DNA of 64,000 bases. Source: Carboxylicivirga longa. GTDB taxonomy: Bacteria > Bacteroidota > Bacteroidia > Bacteroidales > Marinilabiliaceae. The DNA lies in assembly GCF_050589825.1 (NCBI RefSeq), contig NZ_JBNGOZ010000005.1, forward strand, positions 124,001 through 188,000. The letters are read 5' to 3'. A model generated the notes under the pieces. That model worked only from the letters and a program-made list of their open reading frames with translations, was not told the origin of the DNA and searched no databases. Below are positions 57,721 to 64,000 of this stretch, one piece after another. A program made the position numbers and the translations under genes. Numbering within the stretch: position 1 is the stretch's first letter; each line of letters begins with the position of its first letter.

Positions 57721-58935
57721 TTAATGCCATTTTATTCGATAGCCGATGTTCCATTCAATCACTTCGGCCACCGAAAAGTTGTGAGCCCGGACCAGCAGTC
57801 CTGCATACAGGTTGTTTTTAAAGTGGTATTTCAAGCCAAACTTCTGATACATCAGGGGGTTGGCATTCTCTCCCTTGTGGCGTAATACCAGGAAGCCGAG
57901 GTAGGAGGCGATGGACAGGCGGTCGATGGCAAATTCATAGGTGCCATATAAACCCAGCATCATTTTATCGGCTGTTTTATCGGCAAATTCCACGGTGGGT
58001 TCCAGACTACCGTCTTCCGGATAGGTGATTTTAACATTGGCTTTTTCATCGTAGCTAAGGTCAAAGCCGGCACCAAACTTATTTTTCCAGGTTGTCTGCT
58101 TTAAAAATGCGGCCGACAGGTTTACGTAATTGTGCATCACATCGGCTGCTCCCTTGGGATCATCAGGATTGGCAGGCGTGTTGATGTTGTCGTACAGTAG
58201 GTTGCTCGATCCGGAGCCCAGTTGAATAGCCACCTCATAGTGCTGTTCGTAGGCCGGTTGGGGTTTTCTAATCAGCAAAGGGCGATCCTTAAAATGATAG
58301 CTTAACTCAATTGATGGAGACAGCAGGTTAATGCCGCTGTTGGGTTTTTTGGTACCCCCATTGGAAAAATGAGTAAAGCCGAAGGAGCCCCGCAGGTCAA
58401 AGCGCGGGCTAAGATGGTATTCATAGAACATGTTGGCATCGATATACACCGTTCGGTACGAGCCAATGGCAACGTTAAAGGGATTATTATATTTGTCATA
58501 AGGCTCCCAGTTGTAGGTTAACCCAAAGCCCAACTCGTAGCCCCACAGGCCGCGTTTGCCTCTTTTTAAGGGGAAGCCCATAAAGCCGTAGAGCGCCGTT
58601 GGTTTGCCTAATTCTTTAACATTAAAAAAGTTGGCATTGTAAAAAGCAACACCATAATATGGGAAGTTGAAGATATGGTGCCACTCTTTGCTACCATCGG
58701 TTTGTACACCATAGCTAATGGTTAGCGCCTGATAGTAGTCGATGATCTGGTTGGCCTCGTTTTCTCCTTTTACAAAATCATTGGTCTGTAACACCCGGCC
58801 TGCATGATACCGTGCAGCTACAGCGTTATAGCGTTTGGGTTTCTTCTTGTTCTTAAGCGAGTCTTCTTTGCTTGTTTGTTGGGCATAGACTGACAAGGTC
58901 ATGGCCATCAGCAGTAGGGTGAATCGTATTCTCAT
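57721..58935 (-). CDS. PagL-like lipid A deacylase (acyloxyacyl hydrolase family)
   Basis: Outer-membrane beta-barrel of 404 residues (signal MRIRFTLLLMAMTLSVYAQ). Around residues 188-203 it has the PagL active-site pattern HFSNGGTKKPNSGIN (catalytic His and Ser, then Asn-Gly). Alternating strands run to the end and the last residues are WNIGYRIKWH. It is more than twice the length of Pseudomonas PagL (about 150 mature residues), as is usual for the Bacteroidetes acyloxyacyl-hydrolase group. 3-O-deacylation of lipid A is inferred from the motif. It lies upstream of DUF4251 on the same strand, 46 bases away. Confidence 0.82.
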   Translation of the reverse strand: MRIRFTLLLMAMTLSVYAQQTSKEDSLKNKKKPKRYNAVAARYHAGRVLQTNDFVKGENEANQIIDYYQALTISYGVQTDGSKEWHHIFNFPYYGVAFYNANFFNVKELGKPTALYGFMGFPLKRGKRGLWGYELGFGLTYNWEPYDKYNNPFNVAIGSYRTVYIDANMFYEYHLSPRFDLRGSFGFTHFSNGGTKKPNSGINLLSPSIELSYHFKDRPLLIRKPQPAYEQHYEVAIQLGSGSSNLLYDNINTPANPDDPKGAADVMHNYVNLSAAFLKQTTWKNKFGAGFDLSYDEKANVKITYPEDGSLEPTVEFADKTADKMMLGLYGTYEFAIDRLSIASYLGFLVLRHKGENANPLMYQKFGLKYHFKNNLYAGLLVRAHNFSVAEVIEWNIGYRIKWH

Positions 58936-59034
58936 GAATAGCGTAATGGTTAAAACGTATTTTATGAATCAAAATATAAAATTAAAGTTTTGAAACATGA
59001 TGTCCATCATGCAACAAAAAAGATGGCCTAAAGT

Positions 59035-59937
59035 TTATTTTTTCTTGATATTGAAAAGGCCATACATTACCACGGAGGCACCAATGATTAACATTCCTGC
59101 CAAGGATGTGATGTTAGGTGTTTCATCGGGTAGCACCAGCCAGCTTAAAGTGGCGCCGAATACCGGAATAATGAATTTATAGATATTCAGATCTGATACC
59201 TTAACATGTTCTTTCTGAAGCAGGAAAAACCAGATGGAGAAGGCGGCTGCCGATAAAAAGCTAAGCCATGAGAGGGCGATGTAGTATTCACCCGGAAAAA
59301 TGAAACCTTTAAAAGGCTCTATCAATAAGGAAACCAGAAACAGCAGAAAACCACCTATCATCATCTGTGCCGCACTGAGAATGATGGGAGAGATCTGCTT
59401 ATTGTTTTTACTTACAAATACATTGCCCATGCCCGAGGCGATGTTGGCCAGCACCAGCAGTGCCATGCCCAGCAGCTCGCTCCAGCTGCCCGGGCCAGCC
59501 AGCCCTTTGGGCAGGGCAATCAAAGCAATGCCGCCAATGCCTGAGGAGATAATCAATAGTTTGCGAAGGCTCATTTTGTCGTTGCTCATCATCCAGTGTG
59601 CGGTTAATGCAGCAAATAAAGGTTGCGAGCCAATGATGATGGCCGCCAGTGATCCATCGATCAAATCAACACCTGTGTAAAACAGGGCATATAGAATGAA
59701 AGTCTGGAAGAAAGAGATTTTAATAATCAGCCATAGGTTGCTGCTCACAACGCGGTAAAAGCGGGATAAGGATTTAGTGAAGGGTAACAGTAATACACCG
59801 GAAAAGAAAAAGCGCAGGCCGGCAAACTGCAAAGGAGTGGTGTATTGAAGGCCAATTTTAATGCCCACAAAGGCGGTTGACCATAACAGGCAGGCCACAA
59901 TGGCCAATAGTGTGGTTTTAATGGTGTCTTTATGCAT
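59035..59937 (-). CDS. EamA/DMT family transporter
   Basis: Inner-membrane exporter or exchanger of 300 residues with ten predicted helices arranged as two EamA halves. The N-terminal half has LLAIVACLLWSTAFVGIKIG and QFAGLRFFFSGVLLLPFTKS; the C-terminal half has ISPIILSAAQMMIGGFLLFL and FIIPVFGATLSWLVLPDETP, the usual repeat landmarks. The substrate is unknown (metabolites or amino acids for known relatives). A -7 box TACTTTTG (59958-59965, minus strand) is 20 bases before the ATG. Divergent from the pseudouridine synthase gene. Confidence 0.93.
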   Translation of the reverse strand: MHKDTIKTTLLAIVACLLWSTAFVGIKIGLQYTTPLQFAGLRFFFSGVLLLPFTKSLSRFYRVVSSNLWLIIKISFFQTFILYALFYTGVDLIDGSLAAIIIGSQPLFAALTAHWMMSNDKMSLRKLLIISSGIGGIALIALPKGLAGPGSWSELLGMALLVLANIASGMGNVFVSKNNKQISPIILSAAQMMIGGFLLFLVSLLIEPFKGFIFPGEYYIALSWLSFLSAAAFSIWFFLLQKEHVKVSDLNIYKFIIPVFGATLSWLVLPDETPNITSLAGMLIIGASVVMYGLFNIKKK

Positions 59938-59957
59938 GTTTTTTTTGAATAAGATGG

Positions 59958-59965
59958 CAAAAGTA
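59958..59965 (-). promoter_or_regulatory. -7 box upstream of the EamA gene
   Basis: The minus strand reads TACTTTTG, a full match to TAnnTTTG, 20 bases before the ATG at 59937, predicting a short leader. No good -33. Confidence 0.4.
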
Positions 59966-60011
59966 CAAAGTATTTTATAAGAATGAAGGAGGAAGCCTTT
60001 ATCTTTGCTGC

Positions 60012-60719
60012 ATGCAGTTATGTAATAAGGATGTTCTGTACCAGGACGATTACCTGGTAGCCGTAAATAAACCGGTTGATTTGCCGGTTCATAAGAATGA
60101 TTTTATGCCCGCCGATGCCGATTACCTCACTAAGCTGGTGGGACAGCTGACAGATAGGCCGGTGTTTCCGGTTCACCGTCTCGATGCCAAAACATCGGGA
60201 TTAATCGTACTGGCTTTCTCCCGTGAAGTAGCTGCTGCTTTGGCTAAGCAGTTCGAACAGCGTAAAGTGGATAAAAGTTATATGCTTCTTTGTAAAGGCG
60301 TACCGGGCGAAGGTGTTTTTACCAACGAGGTACTCATAAAAAAGAAGAAAAAACGACAGGCCGCCCGCACGGCATATAAAACAATTACCACCATTGAAAC
60401 AGGAATCTCTTATAAGCAGGAAGAGAATGTGGCTATCAGTCTGGTGAAGGCAATGCCTGAGACAGGTCGCTGGCACCAATTGCGGCAGCATTTTGCTTTT
60501 AACCGAACAGACATTCTGGGAGATACGCAACACGGTGACTGGACCCTGAATAAAATTATGACGGAACTAAGCGGTGTGAAGCGATTACTGCTGCATGCAG
60601 AGAGTCTTACCTTTCAACATCCGGAGAGTAAGGAAAAAATAAGCCTCGCGGCACCATTGCCCGAGGCTTTTGATCTCTTGCTTAAACAATTGGCTGGGTG
60701 TCAGTACGTGGCGCCTTAA
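60012..60719 (+). CDS. RluA family pseudouridine synthase, TruC-like
   Basis: Converts a specific uridine in tRNA or rRNA to pseudouridine. The 235 residues begin with VLYQDDYLVAVNKPVDLPVH and contain the catalytic Asp 58 in FPVHRLDAKTSGLIVLA, then QFEQRKVDKSYMLLCKG, TGRWHQLRQHFAFNRTDILG and LLLHAESLTF. The short length, lack of an S4 domain and the HQLRQHFA motif resemble E. coli TruC (tRNA U65). The exact target is inference. Its 3' end overlaps the yitT gene on the other strand by 38 bp. Confidence 0.9.
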   Translation: MQLCNKDVLYQDDYLVAVNKPVDLPVHKNDFMPADADYLTKLVGQLTDRPVFPVHRLDAKTSGLIVLAFSREVAAALAKQFEQRKVDKSYMLLCKGVPGEGVFTNEVLIKKKKKRQAARTAYKTITTIETGISYKQEENVAISLVKAMPETGRWHQLRQHFAFNRTDILGDTQHGDWTLNKIMTELSGVKRLLLHAESLTFQHPESKEKISLAAPLPEAFDLLLKQLAGCQYVAP

Positions 60720-61599
60720 TGCTTTTTTTGCTGCTGCGAGGCGGCTTATACTCATCGAAGCCTTGTCCGTATACTGCCATTACGTTGGCCACTGAAATGA
60801 AGGCATCCGGGTCCACTTCTTTAATGATTTGAAACACCATGTGCGACTCTGATTTTTTTACGATGGTGATGATGAATTCGCGATCGCCGGCATAGTAGTA
60901 GCCGCGCCCCTTTAGGAAACTGAGACCCCGGTTGATCTGCGATGATAGTTTATGGGCGATTTCCTTAGGTTTTTGTGAGATGATAAGAATCTGAACCGAC
61001 TGTCGTGAGCCGGTAAGCAGCATGTCGGCGATGTAAGACATTAAGCCGATTACCACAAAGCCAAATACCATGGTTTCCAGTGATTTGAAGACGATGAGTG
61101 AGGAGCTGATGATAAATACATCGAGGAACATCATGATGCGTCCCGGGCTAATGTTGTGATTCTTATTGATGATCATGGCAACAATTTCGGTACCGCCCGT
61201 GCTACCGCCCTGAACAAATAAAATGCCGATACTGGCCCCTACTAAACCGCCTCCGATAATGGCTGCCATAAAGCGATCGCTAACAATGGGCTCGGTAATG
61301 AAATAAGGGAAAACAGTTATAAATAGCGACAGGGTGACCAACGAGTAGATGGTTTTAAAGCCAAAGCCTTTGCCCAGCACCTTCATGGAGAGTAGGATAA
61401 GAACGCCGTTGATAGCCAGGTTAGTTGGGCCAACCGGTAAATCAAAAATAAAATAGAGCAAGGAGGAAAGCCCCATTACGCCACCGCCTACAATGTCGCA
61501 GGGAATAATAAAGCCGGTCCAGCCCACAGCACTTACCATCAGACCCAGCGTGATGATGGCATAGCTTTTTAATTCTTTAAAGATTTCGATTCGTGTCAT
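60682..61599 (-). CDS. YitT family membrane protein (DUF161/DUF2179)
   Basis: Inner-membrane protein of 305 residues: five to six helices (IITLGLMVSAVGWTGFIIPC, GASIGILFVQGGSTGGTEIV, VFGFVVIGLMSYIADMLLTG) and a C-terminal cytosolic DUF2179 domain (GLSFLKGRGYYYAGDREFII, EVDPDAFISVANVMAVYGQG). The family is widespread and of unknown function. The C-terminal tail (PPRSSKKSIKAPRTDTQPIV) is encoded in the overlap with the pseudouridine synthase gene, so it is probably a later extension. Confidence 0.93.
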   Translation of the reverse strand: MTRIEIFKELKSYAIITLGLMVSAVGWTGFIIPCDIVGGGVMGLSSLLYFIFDLPVGPTNLAINGVLILLSMKVLGKGFGFKTIYSLVTLSLFITVFPYFITEPIVSDRFMAAIIGGGLVGASIGILFVQGGSTGGTEIVAMIINKNHNISPGRIMMFLDVFIISSSLIVFKSLETMVFGFVVIGLMSYIADMLLTGSRQSVQILIISQKPKEIAHKLSSQINRGLSFLKGRGYYYAGDREFIITIVKKSESHMVFQIIKEVDPDAFISVANVMAVYGQGFDEYKPPRSSKKSIKAPRTDTQPIV

Positions 61600-61617
61600 T
61601 AGTGTTTAACATTAAAA

Positions 61618-61643
61618 AAGGCGCTTGTCAAACAAGCACCTTT
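61618..61643 (-). terminator. Terminator of the GNAT-like gene
   Basis: AAAGGxGCTTGT-x-ACAAGCxCCTTT stem with one mismatch, followed on the minus strand by TTTTTAATG. Lies 29 bases past the stop at 61672 and just upstream of yitT. Confidence 0.85.
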
Positions 61644-61671
61644 CATTCAATTTATTATCTATTGTCTTTGG

Positions 61672-62793
61672 TTAAAGTGCTTTTTTATAACAACGTTTTC
61701 TTTTATGCTGTATATGGTCAAATGATTTCCACATTTGTATGGCCACATGGTTATTTTCTAGCATACCCGTAGTTTCCACATACTTTACGCCGTCTTCTTT
61801 AGCTGTTCTCCATAAGTCATTCATTAGCAGTGCTGCTACTCCCATCTTTTGCAGTTCTGGCTTTACGCCTGTTAGCATCAAATCCATTTCTTTGGGTTTT
61901 TTAAGCGCTTTCATCACATGCCACCAGCCAAAGGGCAGCAATTTGCCTTTTGCCTTTTTCATAGCCTGGGACAAAGATGGCAAGGCAATGAGGAAGCCGG
62001 CTAACTCATCATCCTTATCCAATATGATTTTGACGTAGCGGGGATTTAAAATGGGGAAATATTTCTTGATATAGAATTGTATCATTTTTTCGGGCAACTG
62101 GAAAGTTCCGAACAGCTCCGCAAAAGCCTTATTGAATAGGGCGAAAACTTTCTCTTTATAGGGCTCTAGCTCCTTGGCTGATGTAAAATTCAGCGCCTTA
62201 AGGCTGTAGCGGCGGGTAAGCATGTCAGCCACCTTAAAAGCTTTCTCGGGTAGGGCATCAGGAAAGGTAATGCGGAATTCAAGCCAGTCGATCTCCTTTT
62301 CGTATCCCAGTGCATCAAAATGATTCTGGTAATAGGCCATGTGGTAATCCGAAGCTACCGAAGGCAACCAGTCGTGTCCTTCAATCAGACAGCCCTGATG
62401 GTCAAGGTTAGAGAATCCCAGCGGTCCCTGAACTTCCTTCATGCCCTCTGCCCGCAGCCAATTTTCAACCGTTTCCATCAGCTGACGACTCACCGCTTCA
62501 TCATCGATAAACTCAGGACGTGTAAAGCGTCCAATGTTCTCACCTTTCTTCTCAATCCATAGTGTATTAATGATGCCGCCGATGCGTCCCACGCATTTGC
62601 CGTCTTTATAAGCTACCCAAAGTTTAACCTTGCAAAAATCAAAGGCCGGGTTTTTATCTTCAAGAAGCGCATTAAGTTCCTCCTTCTTGATGGGAGGTAC
62701 CCAATTGGCTTCGTTTTTATAAAGGATATATGGTAGGTTAACAAAGTCGTTAAGAGTCTTCGTACTGTTGACTTCCTGTATAACTATCCCCAT
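61672..62793 (-). CDS. GNAT family acetyltransferase-like protein
   Basis: Cytosolic protein of 373 residues with two GNAT-like halves. The first has VAYKDGKCVGRIGGIINTLW, a strand-loop typical of beta 3-4, and VQGPLGFSNLDHQGCLIEGH. The second ends with DLMLTGVKPELQKMGVAALL, the acetyl-CoA pyrophosphate-loop region, then YVETTGMLENNHVAIQMWKS. Similar proteins are annotated as uncharacterised N-acetyltransferases in many Bacteroidetes; the substrate is unknown. Monocistronic by its own terminator. Confidence 0.85.
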   Translation of the reverse strand: MGIVIQEVNSTKTLNDFVNLPYILYKNEANWVPPIKKEELNALLEDKNPAFDFCKVKLWVAYKDGKCVGRIGGIINTLWIEKKGENIGRFTRPEFIDDEAVSRQLMETVENWLRAEGMKEVQGPLGFSNLDHQGCLIEGHDWLPSVASDYHMAYYQNHFDALGYEKEIDWLEFRITFPDALPEKAFKVADMLTRRYSLKALNFTSAKELEPYKEKVFALFNKAFAELFGTFQLPEKMIQFYIKKYFPILNPRYVKIILDKDDELAGFLIALPSLSQAMKKAKGKLLPFGWWHVMKALKKPKEMDLMLTGVKPELQKMGVAALLMNDLWRTAKEDGVKYVETTGMLENNHVAIQMWKSFDHIQHKRKRCYKKAL

Positions 62794-63022
62794 CGTATAT
62801 TGTATTTTTGTTTAGGATGCGAAGTTAATATTTTAATTCCGGTTATTCTTGATATTTTTCTATAATAGAAACCTAAATCCTTTTCATGCTTCGTGAGTGT
62901 TGAATTCTAATTATTAGTAACTTGAGTAGTGTACTGGAGATGGTTAAGGGGATTTTTTTTAGGTAGAGGTCGGTGTTTTTGCTTAAAATGTATCAACTTT
63001 GTGTGTTGTTTGAATCGCAAGT

Positions 63023-64000
63023 ATGTTGAATTATCGATTTATAGGAAAAGTATTGGGGCATATTTTAGTGGCGCTGAGTATGTTTATGTTGGTTTGTGCC
63101 GGCGTGGCTTTTTATTATCAGGAGAATGATCTGAATGCGCACCTGCTGTCAGCACTGATCTGCCTGCTGTTAGGGGGCATGGCTTCATGGCTTTGGCGTA
63201 ATAGTGGTCATGAGCTGGGGCGGCGCGAGGGTTTCATTATTGTTACCATTGTGTGGGTTATTATGTCGGTATTTGGTAGCCTGCCCTATCTAATCAGTGG
63301 TACAATACCGGGGTTTACCAACGCCTTTTTCGAAACCATATCGGGTTTCACCACAACAGGAGCCTCCGTTGTAGCCGATATTGAAGCACTGCCTCATGGC
63401 ATTCTGTTTTGGCGTAGTACTACACACCTAATTGGCGGAATGGGTATTGTGGTATTGGCTGTTGCTATACTACCGTATTTTGGTTTTGGCGGTATGTCTT
63501 TGTACAATGCCGAGGCGGCCGGCATTAGCAATGAAAAGTTACATCCGCGCATGAAACAAACTGCCAATATTTTGTGGCGCATTTATTTGGTTCTTATACT
63601 TTTGGAGACCGTTTTTCTGGTGGCGGGTGACATGCCGCTTTTTGATGCTCTGTGTCATAGTTTCGCCACCATCGCTTCGGGTGGTTTTTCAACACAAAAT
63701 GATAGTATTGCCGGATATTCGCCATACATCCAATATGTCATCATACTTTTTATGATATTTGCCGGTACTAACTTTGCACTTTTCTATTTTGTGTGGAAGG
63801 GTAAGGTCAATAAGTTATTTTCGAATCGCGAGTTTAGGGTCTATTTAGTTGTTATTGCTGTGGTTAGTGCCATCGTGTCTATCACGCTGGTGTTTCTCGA
63901 TCATCATAACTGGGAGTCATCTGTTCGTGTTGCTTTTTTTCAGGTGGTTAGCCTGGTAACAAGTACTGGTTTTGCAACGGCCGATTACACGGCCTGGCAC
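63023..64000 (+). CDS. trkH: TrkH/KtrB family potassium uptake protein, cut by window end
   Basis: Membrane subunit of a K+ uptake system, 326 codons present, C-terminal part beyond the window. My translation from the ATG at 63023 starts MLNYRFIGKVLGHILVALSM and shows the pore-loop filter FETISGFTTTGASV, then HLIGGMGIVVLAVAILPYFG and CHSFATIASGGFSTQND, the standard first and second pore regions of TrkH. Its regulatory partner TrkA should lie nearby, outside the window. Confidence 0.95.
   Translation, partial: MLNYRFIGKVLGHILVALSMFMLVCAGVAFYYQENDLNAHLLSALICLLLGGMASWLWRNSGHELGRREGFIIVTIVWVIMSVFGSLPYLISGTIPGFTNAFFETISGFTTTGASVVADIEALPHGILFWRSTTHLIGGMGIVVLAVAILPYFGFGGMSLYNAEAAGISNEKLHPRMKQTANILWRIYLVLILLETVFLVAGDMPLFDALCHSFATIASGGFSTQNDSIAGYSPYIQYVIILFMIFAGTNFALFYFVWKGKVNKLFSNREFRVYLVVIAVVSAIVSITLVFLDHHNWESSVRVAFFQVVSLVTSTGFATADYTAWH

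Noticed and set aside
60000..60007. TATCTTTG as promoter of the truC-like gene
   Set aside because: The predicted start would fall at or inside the ATG at 60012, requiring a leaderless mRNA, and there is no -33 box; left out as probable coincidence.
1..64000. tRNA, rRNA, riboswitch, phage or IS elements
   Set aside because: No cloverleaf-like, ribosomal, known riboswitch, integrase or transposase sequences were recognised by eye; a covariance-model scan would be needed to exclude small RNAs.

Overview
The window is chromosomal DNA from a member of the Bacteroidota, most likely a Bacteroidales/Marinilabiliales-type marine or sediment bacterium (family-level placement is inference). The evidence is: type IX secretion (T9SS) C-terminal sorting domains on three proteins and a PorE-like T9SS component; lineage-typical families (GLPGLI, HYC_CC_PP, DUF2851, DUF4251, SprB repeats, long-form PurM); and promoter boxes of the Bacteroidetes type (TAnnTTTG, with TTTG about 19-21 bp upstream) in place of E. 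coli-type -10/-35. No tRNA, rRNA, CRISPR array, prophage or insertion sequence was seen.

Region 1-17.6 kb is mostly housekeeping and mostly on the minus strand: sucC (cut by the window edge), a TrmH-type RNA methylase, an OmpA/TPR lipoprotein, pnp and rpsO, an LPP20-like lipoprotein, a TrkA-N potassium channel with an unusual pore filter, DUF2851, pyrF, prfA and purM. Then come an SBF-like transporter, a small multidrug-export-like protein and a PorE-like lipoprotein.

Region 17.7-25.4 kb is a four-gene heavy-metal efflux operon: an HYC_CC_PP small Cys-rich protein, a long CusA/CzcA RND pump, a TolC-type outer membrane factor, and a CusB-type adaptor with an N-terminal metal-binding domain and three tandem C-terminal HMA-like domains. 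The last two HMA copies are almost identical at DNA level.

Region 25.5-51.2 kb is accessory and surface-oriented. It holds a GLPGLI protein; a T9SS beta-sandwich protein beside a membrane propeller-LuxR regulator; a membrane-anchored PD-(D/E)XK-like protein; asnA; a PAS-LuxR regulator beside a 1,793-residue T9SS adhesin-like protein (three GLUG blocks and seven InlB B-repeats); a GH20 hexosaminidase; a small beta-barrel gene that looks frameshifted at its start; an SCSKDD-type lipoprotein; a SprB-repeat T9SS protein bracketed by two copies of one domain; and two tandem DUF3857/transglutaminase proteins, one of which has lost its catalytic residues.

Region 51.3-64 kb holds a histidine-degradation pair (formiminotransferase-cyclodeaminase and hutI) divergent from a YfcC-type transporter, a NUDIX hydrolase, DUF4251, a PagL-like lipid A deacylase, an EamA transporter, a TruC-like pseudouridine synthase overlapping yitT tail to tail, a GNAT protein, and the start of a TrkH potassium transporter. 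Most convergent gene pairs are separated by clear hairpin terminators.
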